Shown in pieces: positions 14,407-22,332 of a stretch of DNA of 36,024 bases (the stretch's first letter is position 1; the number at the start of each line of letters is the position of its first letter). The notes under the pieces are model-generated. The model did no database searches. It saw nothing but the letters and a program-made list of their open reading frames with translations, and was not told where the DNA came from. Origin of the DNA: Caldimicrobium thiodismutans (GTDB lineage Bacteria; Desulfobacterota; Thermodesulfobacteria; Thermodesulfobacteriales; Thermodesulfobacteriaceae). The position numbers were made by a program, and so were the translations under genes. The stretch is taken from NCBI GenBank assembly GCA_002877875.1, contig PNIE01000005.1:1-36024 (forward strand), in the 5' to 3' direction.

Positions 14407-15611
14407 ATCTTTCTTATTTTTTCAATGATTTTAGAGGTAGATATATCATAACTAAACTCAATTCTTACGACCTTTCCACCATAGGACTTAACCAAAGAAG
14501 CTCCAACGATTTCCTCTTCTTTCCAATCAGCTCCTTTCACCAGGATATCTGGTTTTAAAGCCTTTATAAGATTTTCAGGAGTTTCTTCATCAAACAGAAT
14601 TATATAATCTACACATTCTAAAGCTGAAAGCACCTCTATTCTTAATTCCTGAGGATTAATAGGTCTATAGATCCCTTTTAGTTTACTTACAGATAAATCA
14701 CTATTTAATCCAACTATTAAGAAATCACCAAGTTTTCTTGCCTTTTGTAGATAATCTACATGACCTGCATGAAGAAGATCAAAACAGCCATTTGTAAAAA
14801 CCATTATTTGGCCTTTTTTGCGCCTTTTTTCAGCAATTTCTAAAAGCTCATCAATAGATCTAAGTTTAGGCGTTTTAAATAAGGGAGTTCTAAGAGGGTA
14901 AGGAAGAGAGGGATAATTTAAATCAAGGTTAATTTCTCCAAGAGCTTCTTCATCTTTTAAAGAGAGAACTTCAGAGCCAAAAGGATCAATTACAGAAGAA
15001 CATCCACCAAGACGCTTGTCTCCAATTTTTCCAACTCCATTTATGCCAATCACAAAGATTTGACTCTCAATAGCTCGAGCTTGTAAGAGAGTTTTAAAAT
15101 GCTCGATACGACTCTCTGGCCACTGAGCTGGAACCATTAAACCATCGATACCTTCTCTTAGCCAAGATCTGATTGCCTCAGGACTTCTCAATTCAAAACA
15201 AATGACTATACCCCACTTTGAATGATCCAAAAAGAGAAGCCTCCTTCTTCCCCCTTTACTAAACCCAGAAAGATCGTCAAGCCCAGGGAAGAGAATTTCT
15301 TTTTCTGCAAATATCTGATACCCTTCTGAGGTAATAGTATAATAGGCATTATAAAGATTTTTGCCCTGAATACGGGGAGCACCAAGAAGGATTAATTTAT
15401 CTCCTGCTTTTTTTTGAATTTCCTTAAGAGCCATTATTATTTGAGAATTTATAGAAGGAGTAAAGGCTTGATAACCAGTAAGAGCCAACTCAGGAAAAAG
15501 AATAACCTTCCCTTGGGCCCTCTCTATACACTGAAGAATTTTTTCAAGGTTTTTTTCAATCCAAGGGGTTATTTCGATTTGAGCCAAAGTGAGTCTCAAT
15601 CTTGATTTCAT
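14403..15611 (-). CDS. Fusion of a nitrilase-family amidohydrolase with an HldE/RfaE2-type nucleotidyltransferase
   Basis: The 402-residue protein joins two enzymes. Residues about 3-250 are a carbon-nitrogen hydrolase with the Glu-Lys-Cys triad visible: FPELALTGY (E41), EKEILFPG (K104) and VICFELRSPE (C138). Residues about 266-402 are a cytidylyltransferase-fold domain like RfaE domain II, with FTNGCFDLLHAGHVDYL containing the HxGH nucleotide site (281-285); in HldE it makes ADP-glycero-manno-heptose from heptose-1-phosphate and ATP. Start 15611 has GAGGGAG 6 nt upstream; an in-frame ATG at 15626 would place that site inside the gene. It overlaps the 3' end of the AddB-like gene by 56 nt. 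The pairing of activities is odd. Either domain could act in lipopolysaccharide or metabolite repair. Confidence 0.85.
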   Translation of the reverse strand: MKSRLRLTLAQIEITPWIEKNLEKILQCIERAQGKVILFPELALTGYQAFTPSINSQIIMALKEIQKKAGDKLILLGAPRIQGKNLYNAYYTITSEGYQIFAEKEILFPGLDDLSGFSKGGRRRLLFLDHSKWGIVICFELRSPEAIRSWLREGIDGLMVPAQWPESRIEHFKTLLQARAIESQIFVIGINGVGKIGDKRLGGCSSVIDPFGSEVLSLKDEEALGEINLDLNYPSLPYPLRTPLFKTPKLRSIDELLEIAEKRRKKGQIMVFTNGCFDLLHAGHVDYLQKARKLGDFLIVGLNSDLSVSKLKGIYRPINPQELRIEVLSALECVDYIILFDEETPENLIKALKPDILVKGADWKEEEIVGASLVKSYGGKVVRIEFSYDISTSKIIEKIRKI

Positions 15612-18555
15612 AGTGAACTCCCTCATATCTTAAATTATTTCTTAAATTCTTGCAGGGGAATTGATAATTACAATATCTACAGTTTGATTCATCTTCTGTA
15701 AAATAAAAGGCTTCTGAGTTTAAAAGATGGTTAAGTATAAAGATAATTATCATTTCAAAGTCAGTTTCTATAAATTTTAAGAATTGGGTATAGTCCTTAG
15801 GTTTGAGATTTGTGAAAAGATATTTCTCTGGTTTTTCAAGATTAGAAGGAGTAAGATATCCAGCATTTATCTCTACTCTTAAAAAATTATCCTCTTTTAA
15901 AAGATTTTTCCTATTTTTTAAAAAAAGATACAAATAAAAGAGAAGCTGAAAGTTGGTTAGATCCTGTCCAAAAGAATTTTTAACTTTTTGGAGAGCCTCT
16001 TTATCATAGTTTTCGGGAAGATGTAAATTCAACAGAGATTTAAGAGATCTCTCCGCTGGAGTTTTTCTTGGATTAGCTTTAAAGTCAAAGAGATAATATT
16101 TCGTTAATCCTTCTTTGCGCCTAATAAGAAAATCAATCCTTCCCCAAAGATTAAGATTATAAGAATTATAAGGGACTTCTGAAAAAAGTTCCTTTTCAAC
16201 TCCAAGAATTAAGGTTTCTTGAATTCTACCCTCTTTTTCAAGTTGGCTTAAGGCGGTGAAATAATTTTTAATGGAAGAGATGGCTATTTGTTCAGAGATC
16301 CATAGACTCAAAGGGTCAAAGATCTTTTCAAATCCAAAAATTTTCCACAGGTCTTTAAAAAGGGAGAGCCAAAGAGAATTTTCTAAAAGCTCGCTAAAAC
16401 TAACTGGTTTATTCAGATATGATGAAAAAAGGGTTTCAAAGAACTTATGCAGAAAATTGCCAAGAAGTTTGTCTTCTAAAAGGGTTTCTTCTTGAGGTTT
16501 TAAGCCAAGAAGATATTGAAAGTAAAATTTTACAGGGCAGGTGAGATAGGTCTCAAAGAAGCTTCTACTGAGTTTTCCCTGATCTAGGAAAGATAGAATG
16601 GTCATCTGATCCTCTTCACTTTTTGGAAGGGCCTCAAGTTTTTTTGGGCATATCAATCTTTGAGAAAAAATCATTTCCCTAAATTCTTTTTTTTCTTTTT
16701 CTCTTTGCCACTTTAATTTCTGAATAAAGCGTGAGGGCTCCTTAAAGAATTCGGTTTTACCCTTAGAGGTTTTAAAATAAAAAAGGTGAACTCTTTGGGA
16801 AGAATGAATAAGCCTTTCAAAATAATAATCCCAGAGTTCATTCCTATAAACAGGCAATCCTAAATACCTTTTTATTTCTTCAGTCAATAAAGGATTTAGA
16901 GGGGATGAGGGAGGAAGGGATCTTTCATTTACATCAAAAACTATAAGATTTTCAAAGGAAAGAAGTCTTGTCTCTAAAAAACCGAGTATCTGAACTCCTG
17001 CTAAAGGTTCTCCCATAAGTGGTAATTCCCCAGAATTTAAGAGATATTCCAAAAATAAGAGATAAAATTCCTTGTTCTTAGAAAAGGGTAAATCTTCCCA
17101 CAGAAGGGAGATCTCAAAGAGAGGGTAAACCTCCTTTTCAAGAAAAGAAAGATAAAATCTTGTTAAATAGGTATAGAGATTTTCTTCTTCAGAATTCTTA
17201 ATAAAGAGAGGTTTAAAAACCTCTAAAATTTTATTTAAGGCTGATTTAACTTTATCAGGGCTTTCTAAATCCTCCCAGTTTTTGAAAAGTATTTGGTAGA
17301 TACTATCAAAAAATTCTTTTTCTATGGGAGAAAGGATTTCATCAATATCTTCTTTAGATATTTTGAGATATTTTTTAGTTTCTAAAAAATTTTTTAATTT
17401 TTGTAAAAGATGAAAAAAATAAGCTTTTTCTTTAAAAAGAGCTTTTAAAAGTGGATGATCTATGATTTTAAAAAAGTTTTCAGATAAATATTGATTTTCT
17501 ATTCTGTCTTTTTGAGCTTTTAAAAGAGTTAAGATGAATTGATTCAAAGGTAAAAAGGTTGTGGGAAAAGGAAGGGTAATATTTATTTCAATTTCTAAAT
17601 CCTCTAATCTTTGAATAAGAGGTAAAAGGGTAACTCCTTGTGGTAAGACTATTCCAAGATAGTCGGGTTTTGAAGAAAAAGAAATAAGTTCAACTCCCTT
17701 TTCCACCTCGGTTTCAATATCTGAAAAAGGATAAAAAAAGATCTCAGGTTCTTTCGGAGGTAATTCAAGATATTCCTTAGGTAGAGGCTGAAGGTTTATC
17801 TTAAGATCTTTTAGAGTTTCTTCTATTAAAGGATGGGGCGGAAAATCTGTTTCAAAAAAGATATTACAAGGTTTATTAGCTTTTATAAGCGTTTCCATTA
17901 AAATTTGCCAAATATCTCTTTCAGCCTTTCTTAAGGCAGCAAAACCACAAAAATAAAGGCCTTCCATAAACTCAAGGATTTTATTCTTAAAGGCTAAGAG
18001 GAGCTCTCTTACCTCTTTTAATAAAAAAGAAGAAAAAATAATCCCCTTCTCCTTTAAAAGGCTTCTGAATTTAATATAGGTTTGAGAGAGATTTTCAAAA
18101 ATGGCTTTGGCCTGAGTAGGAAGTTCTTCAGGTGGATAGAGAAGATTGGGAGGAATAGTCCCCTCTTTCTCAAATTCCTCAAATACCTCAAGAAATTTGG
18201 AAGCCCAAAAAAACACTCTCAAGGGATCTTTATCCAAACTTTCAGATTTAAGACTCTTTAAAAAGAGAAGAATTTTGGCTGAGTCTGGAAAGATTAAGGC
18301 AGGCTCTGGGGTCAATTCTACGTATAAGAATTGTATAAATTCTTCCCAAGACAAAATTTTGGGGAAGAAAAAAGAGGCTTTTTCAAGTTTTTCTACTAAA
18401 TAATATTTAAAAAAGAAACAGGCCCTTTTAGTTGGAAAGATAAAAAAAATTTTGGAAATTTCAGGTGCTTCAAAGATTAAATTTTTAAGGCAAAAATTAA
18501 CTAAACTTTTCAAAAATTGAGAGCTGGGTGGAATGGAAAAGGCCCTTATTTCCAT
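15556..18555 (-). CDS. AddB-like PD-(D/E)XK nuclease/helicase-related protein
   Basis: The 999-residue protein has the layout of the AddB/RecB-type exonuclease subunit used in double-strand-break processing. The N-terminal half is UvrD-like in pattern (IFPTKRACFFF) but shows no Walker A GxxGxGKT, so its helicase site looks inactive. The C-terminal nuclease starts with SFFETYLTCPVKFYFQYLLG (about 660-680) and GNFLHKFFE. It includes the catalytic DFK (about 823) and QLLFYLYL, and ends with CRYCNYQFPC (about 957-966), which with the earlier CP cysteine matches the AddB iron-sulfur staple. A stand-alone nuclease gene overlaps its start by 59 nt and the next gene overlaps its end. No AddA helicase is seen here. 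Confidence 0.8.
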   Translation of the reverse strand: MEIRAFSIPPSSQFLKSLVNFCLKNLIFEAPEISKIFFIFPTKRACFFFKYYLVEKLEKASFFFPKILSWEEFIQFLYVELTPEPALIFPDSAKILLFLKSLKSESLDKDPLRVFFWASKFLEVFEEFEKEGTIPPNLLYPPEELPTQAKAIFENLSQTYIKFRSLLKEKGIIFSSFLLKEVRELLLAFKNKILEFMEGLYFCGFAALRKAERDIWQILMETLIKANKPCNIFFETDFPPHPLIEETLKDLKINLQPLPKEYLELPPKEPEIFFYPFSDIETEVEKGVELISFSSKPDYLGIVLPQGVTLLPLIQRLEDLEIEINITLPFPTTFLPLNQFILTLLKAQKDRIENQYLSENFFKIIDHPLLKALFKEKAYFFHLLQKLKNFLETKKYLKISKEDIDEILSPIEKEFFDSIYQILFKNWEDLESPDKVKSALNKILEVFKPLFIKNSEEENLYTYLTRFYLSFLEKEVYPLFEISLLWEDLPFSKNKEFYLLFLEYLLNSGELPLMGEPLAGVQILGFLETRLLSFENLIVFDVNERSLPPSSPLNPLLTEEIKRYLGLPVYRNELWDYYFERLIHSSQRVHLFYFKTSKGKTEFFKEPSRFIQKLKWQREKEKKEFREMIFSQRLICPKKLEALPKSEEDQMTILSFLDQGKLSRSFFETYLTCPVKFYFQYLLGLKPQEETLLEDKLLGNFLHKFFETLFSSYLNKPVSFSELLENSLWLSLFKDLWKIFGFEKIFDPLSLWISEQIAISSIKNYFTALSQLEKEGRIQETLILGVEKELFSEVPYNSYNLNLWGRIDFLIRRKEGLTKYYLFDFKANPRKTPAERSLKSLLNLHLPENYDKEALQKVKNSFGQDLTNFQLLFYLYLFLKNRKNLLKEDNFLRVEINAGYLTPSNLEKPEKYLFTNLKPKDYTQFLKFIETDFEMIIIFILNHLLNSEAFYFTEDESNCRYCNYQFPCKNLRNNLRYEGVHYEIKIETHFGSNRNNPLD

Positions 18556-19114
18556 AGGTTGTATGAGTCTCTCCTTCAGCTTTTATTTCCTGTAAAAGAG
18601 TTAATTTGAAAGGCTCAAGGGTAAGAAGGTAAACTTTAATAGGGTTGGAAGGATAAAGCTCTTTTAAAAAAGAGAGATAGAGATTTATTTGTTCTTCCTT
18701 AAGATCCTCTTGGTGAAGTTTTATTTCTATAAGGTATAAAACAGAATTTTTGACAATCAAAAGATCAGGGCGCAATCCCTGATTTTCCTTTTGGTAAAAA
18801 CCTTCAATTTCATAATAAATCTCACTGGGTTCTGAAAGAAGATCTTTTAAAAATTTCCAGGCTTCACTTTTAAGGGCCTTACTTAGAATATTATAAGCTT
18901 TTTCTTCAAAATATTCTCTCTCCGAGAGAAGTTCTTGATTAAAGGAGATAGCTTTTGTGATCAAAATTTTTAATTCTTCCCTTGAAGGATTAAAAATTTT
19001 TTGGTAAAGGAGGTGTTCTATTAAGAAGTGTAAAATTTCACCAAGTCTTTGATAGGTAGTTTTTTCTTGTAATGATTTTGAAATCTCTCTCTTTTGATAA
19101 AATTTTAAAGGCAT
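18497..19114 (-). CDS. Stand-alone RecB/AddA-type PD-(D/E)XK nuclease domain
   Basis: This 205-residue protein looks like the C-terminal nuclease domain of AddA/RecB without its helicase. It contains YQRLGEILHFLIEHLL (the G-x-x-H-x-x-x-E element), RPDLLIV (catalytic Asp, about 116) and LIEIKLH (catalytic E-x-K, about 130), followed by a QxxxY-like helix (EEQINLYLSFLKEL). The length equals one nuclease domain. It overlaps the AddB-like gene, so the two are made together and may form a two-nuclease complex. A promoter TTGACA-16-TAATTT at 19121-19148 puts transcription start at or next to the ATG, so the mRNA may be leaderless. No Shine-Dalgarno is seen. Confidence 0.75.
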   Translation of the reverse strand: MPLKFYQKREISKSLQEKTTYQRLGEILHFLIEHLLYQKIFNPSREELKILITKAISFNQELLSEREYFEEKAYNILSKALKSEAWKFLKDLLSEPSEIYYEIEGFYQKENQGLRPDLLIVKNSVLYLIEIKLHQEDLKEEQINLYLSFLKELYPSNPIKVYLLTLEPFKLTLLQEIKAEGETHTTYGNKGLFHSTQLSIFEKFS

Positions 19115-19120
19115 ATAAAT

Positions 19121-19168
19121 AAATTAACATGGAAAAAGAAGTTGTCAAAAAATTTAAAAAGGTATAAT
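19121..19168. promoter_or_regulatory. Overlapping divergent promoters between the nuclease gene and ilvE
   Basis: The heptamer TTGTCAA (19142-19148) serves both strands. Minus strand: TTGACA (19143-19148), 16-nt spacer, TAATTT (19121-19126) toward the nuclease operon. Plus strand: TTGTCA (19142-19147), 15-nt spacer, TATAAT (19163-19168) toward ilvE. The two polymerases could not bind at once, which would make the two units mutually exclusive in initiation. Confidence 0.5.
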
Positions 19169-19201
19169 TTTTAGATTAAGATTTTTTTGAGGGATGAGAA
19201 A

Positions 19202-20290
19202 ATGGAAATAGAACTTAATCTTCTTCCAGAGGAGAAGAGAAAGGCTCCAGACTTTGAAACCCTTAGTTTTGGCCGAGTTTTTACTCCTCATATGTTTTTA
19301 ATGAATTACGATTGTAGTAGGGGGTGGCATTCAGCCAGAATAGTTCCCTTTAGCAAGCTAGAACTTCATCCTGCAGCCATTGTGCTACACTATGCTCAGA
19401 CTATTTTTGAAGGCTTGAAGGCTTATTTTGGAGTTGATGGAAAGATTAGGCTTTTTAGACCCTGGGAAAATGCTAAAAGATTTAATCGTTCTGCTGAGAG
19501 ACTTTGTATTCCTACCATTGATCCTGACTTTTTTCTCAAAGCTATAAAGACTCTGGTTTGGATTGACAGAGATTGGATCCCAAGAAAAAAAGGAGCCTCC
19601 TTGTATATTAGACCTTTTGTTTTTGGAACTGAAGGAACCTTAGGGGTTAAACCAAGTCATGAATATCTCTTTGTGATTATTTTATCACCTGTTGCAGCCT
19701 ATTACGAAGAGGGCTTTAATCCCATAAAAATTTATGTAACTGAGAATTATGTAAGGGCCTTTCCAGGAGGTACAGGGGATGTTAAAGCTGGTGGAAATTA
19801 TGCTGCCAGTCTTAAGGCCCTTGAAGAGGCTAAAAAGAAAGGATATACCCAGATCCTATGGCTTGATGGGCTTGAAAGAAAATATGTAGAAGAAGTAGGA
19901 ACTATGAATATCTTTTTTTACTTTGAAGATGAACTGGTAACTCCTACTTTAACAGGATCTATTCTTCCAGGAATCACAAGAGATTCCGTCTTAAAACTAG
20001 CTCAACATCTCGGAATTAAAGCTGTTGAAAGAAGAATATCTATTGACGAGGTTATTGAAGGTATTGAAACAGGAAGACTCAAGGAATGCTTTGGAACAGG
20101 GACTGCTGCTGTTATCTCTCCTGTAGGTAAAATTTATTTTCGTGAGAAGGAGTATTTGATTAATAACGGTGAAACAGGTCCAATTGCTACAAAGTTTTTT
20201 AATTATTTAACAGGCCTTCAATACGGAGAGATTGAAGATGCTTTCGGTTGGACTATGATTCTTGAAGATCCCTTTAAAAATAAGGATTAA
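19202..20290 (+). CDS. ilvE: Branched-chain amino acid aminotransferase
   Basis: IlvE transfers the amino group between glutamate and the 2-oxo acids of leucine, isoleucine and valine, using pyridoxal phosphate. The 362-residue protein is of the longer BCAT type (Pfam class IV aminotransferases). Landmarks are LHYAQTIFEGLKAY, RPWENAKRFNRSAERL, LYIRPFVFGTE, the PLP lysine region GDVKAGGNYAASL, EEVGTMNIFF, and ECFGTGTAAVISPV near the end. ATG 19202 is chosen over TTG 19187 because GAGGGA lies at good distance before it. The stop codon overlaps that of the convergent TPR gene by two bases. No other branched-chain synthesis gene is near. Confidence 0.93.
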   Translation: MEIELNLLPEEKRKAPDFETLSFGRVFTPHMFLMNYDCSRGWHSARIVPFSKLELHPAAIVLHYAQTIFEGLKAYFGVDGKIRLFRPWENAKRFNRSAERLCIPTIDPDFFLKAIKTLVWIDRDWIPRKKGASLYIRPFVFGTEGTLGVKPSHEYLFVIILSPVAAYYEEGFNPIKIYVTENYVRAFPGGTGDVKAGGNYAASLKALEEAKKKGYTQILWLDGLERKYVEEVGTMNIFFYFEDELVTPTLTGSILPGITRDSVLKLAQHLGIKAVERRISIDEVIEGIETGRLKECFGTGTAAVISPVGKIYFREKEYLINNGETGPIATKFFNYLTGLQYGEIEDAFGWTMILEDPFKNKD

Positions 20291-20742
20291 GCAAAATCTA
20301 TTATTTTTTGAGCTTTTGCCATTTCACGATGAGCAGAAACAGCTTTGTCAAGTTCTAAATCTGCAGCCTCTTCAAGCCCCTTATCCCTTAAAACTTGACT
20401 TCTTGCCATATAAGCGGCGGGATACATCGGATTAAGGTCAATAGCTTTAGTAAAGAGTTCTAAGGCCCTATCTAAATCCTTTTTCCTATAATAAATTTGT
20501 CCAAGTCGAAAATAGAGTCTATAGTTTTCAGGTTCAATTTCAAGGGCAAAGTTCAAATCTCTTTCCGCAGCTTCAAGATCCCCTTTTTGAAGATAAATAA
20601 CAGCTCTTGCCTCAAGGGCCTTAACATGCCGTGCATCAAGCTCAAGAATTTTATTAAAATATTCAAGAGCGCTATCAAAATTCTTAACAGCAAGTTCTTT
20701 GGCTCCTTCTAAAAAAAGCTCCTCAAGGTCTATTTCAACCAT
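20287..20742 (-). CDS. Tetratricopeptide repeat protein
   Basis: The 151-residue protein consists of about four 34-residue TPR units from residue 12 to about 148 (for example ALEYFNKILELDARHVKALEARAVIYLQKGD). It has no signal peptide or membrane helix, so it is likely a cytoplasmic protein-protein adaptor. The start has CAGGAGG 6 nt upstream. The partner is unknown. It stands alone on its strand between ilvE and the tRNA thiolase gene. Confidence 0.85.
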   Translation of the reverse strand: MVEIDLEELFLEGAKELAVKNFDSALEYFNKILELDARHVKALEARAVIYLQKGDLEAAERDLNFALEIEPENYRLYFRLGQIYYRKKDLDRALELFTKAIDLNPMYPAAYMARSQVLRDKGLEEAADLELDKAVSAHREMAKAQKIIDFA

Positions 20743-20776
20743 CTGAAACCTCCTGAGTTCTTTTTAGTTTCAATAT

Positions 20777-20806
20777 TATATAACAAAATAACATTTCCCT
20801 TATCAA
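20777..20806 (-). promoter_or_regulatory. Candidate promoter of the TPR gene
   Basis: On the minus strand TTGATA (20801-20806) and TATATA (20777-20782) are 18 nt apart, about 35 nt before the ATG. TATAAT also occurs in register two bases later with a longer spacer. The site is plausible but weak. Confidence 0.3.
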
Positions 20807-20980
20807 AAATCAAGAGAAGGTATTCCTCTATATCTTCTCATTTTATCCTTAACCACCTAATTCCTTTCCCTCTTTTTGGCATTTTTGGTTTAATTGGAAA
20901 GAACCCAAATCTATGAACTTATGTACTTTTCCACTTTTTATATTGACTTAAGGGAGTTATTGATTAATGTTTTTAAGGTG

Positions 20981-22300
20981 ATGCAGTATATAAAATGTGG
21001 AGCAGAAAAATTTGAATTTGAGATTAAACCCTTAGGGGGGTTATGCAAGCGTTGCCAAAAAGAGATTCCCGTTGTTTCTCTTACTACTCAGAATTTAAAG
21101 CTTTGCAAGTCTTGTTTTAATGCTATTCAAGAAAAAAGAGTTTATGAGACTGTTAAAAAATTTCGTATGTTTAATAAAGAAGATAGAATTGGGATTTTCC
21201 TTTCTGGCGGAAAAGACAGTGCAAGTTTAGCTACCCTCTTAAAGCGACTCTTTCCTGATTATTCCTTTCAAGGAATTTATCTTAATTTAGGAATTGGATA
21301 TTACTCTGAATATGCTGAAAAAACGGTAAGAGAATTGTGCGAAAAAATTGAGCTACCTCTCTTTGTGTATAATCTCCCCAAAGAAGAGGGTTTCTCTATT
21401 GATGAATTTGTTTTTACTAATTTTAGAGATAAGATTTGCTCAGTCTGTGGTGTCATAAAGAGATATTTATTTTCCAAGATGGCTAAGGCCCTTGGTCTTA
21501 CAGTTATTGCTACAGGACATCATCTTGACGATCTCCTCTCCACCTATTTAACCCTTTTTTTCAATGGAGATTTCCTTTCTTTAAAAAGGTTGTCGCCGGT
21601 AAATCTACCCTTGTATCCAGGCCAGGCTAAAAAGGTCAAACCCCTTTGCCAAATTCCTGAAAGGGAGCTTTTTTATTATGCCATTTTGAATGAACTTCCT
21701 TTAGAGGGATGTGCCTGTCCTCACGGAGAAATAACCCCTGCCAAAAAAATAAAATTCCTCATTGAGGAACTTTCGAAAGAGAATAGAACTTTTAAATATC
21801 AATTAATGTCAGTGTTTTTAAATAAATTTTTACCCTTGCTAAAAGAGGAAATTAAGGAAGAGACTCAGTTTAAACCTTGTTTAAGATGTGGTGAACCTAC
21901 AGCCTCAGCCAATGAACTATGTAATCACTGCCGAAGGATTGAACTCTTAGAGAGAGTAAAAGATAGAAGGCTTGAGTTAACCTTTGAAGAGTGGTTGAAA
22001 TATTCTCAAGGGGAATCCAAAGAGAGCTGGGTCATTTTTGATGTAAGAGAAAAGGAGGATTATTTAAAAGGCGCTTTACCTGAGGCTAAGTGGATTTCTA
22101 AAGATCTCCTTGAGAATGAAAGAGAGCTTATAAAAACTTTTAAACCCTTTAGAGATAAAAACCTTCTCTTTTACTGCTATACTGGAAGATTGAGCTATTT
22201 TTTTACCTTAAAATTAAGAAAGTTAGGATTTAAAGCTTATAATTTGAAACATCCTGAGGAAATTTTCAATAAAGTTGATACTTTACAAAAAAATGTTTAA
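20981..22300 (+). CDS. TtuA-type tRNA 2-thiouridine synthase fused to a rhodanese domain
   Basis: The N-terminal part is a TtcA/TtuA-family ATP-dependent tRNA thiolase. It has a zinc finger C22-C25...C42-C45, PP-loop SGGKDS (75-80), the iron-sulfur cysteines CSVC (153, 156) and CPHG (about 246), and a second zinc finger C300-C303...C314-C317. The twin zinc fingers identify TtuA, which makes the heat-stabilising s2T54 of tRNA in thermophiles, rather than TtcA. Residues about 345-439 form a rhodanese domain with WVIFDVREKEDY and active-site Cys399 in CYTGRLS, which could carry persulfide sulfur to the thiolase. The start is uncertain: the frame stays open to TTG 20894. ATG 20981 is chosen because family members start close to the first zinc finger. 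Confidence 0.82.
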   Translation: MQYIKCGAEKFEFEIKPLGGLCKRCQKEIPVVSLTTQNLKLCKSCFNAIQEKRVYETVKKFRMFNKEDRIGIFLSGGKDSASLATLLKRLFPDYSFQGIYLNLGIGYYSEYAEKTVRELCEKIELPLFVYNLPKEEGFSIDEFVFTNFRDKICSVCGVIKRYLFSKMAKALGLTVIATGHHLDDLLSTYLTLFFNGDFLSLKRLSPVNLPLYPGQAKKVKPLCQIPERELFYYAILNELPLEGCACPHGEITPAKKIKFLIEELSKENRTFKYQLMSVFLNKFLPLLKEEIKEETQFKPCLRCGEPTASANELCNHCRRIELLERVKDRRLELTFEEWLKYSQGESKESWVIFDVREKEDYLKGALPEAKWISKDLLENERELIKTFKPFRDKNLLFYCYTGRLSYFFTLKLRKLGFKAYNLKHPEEIFNKVDTLQKNV

Positions 22301-22332
22301 AATAATTAAAAATTATAAGCAAAGGAGTTGCC

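Noticed and set aside
20874..20892. TTTGGCATTTTTGG as a sigma54 promoter for the tRNA thiolase gene
   Set aside because: The -12 TTGC element is missing at the required spacing.
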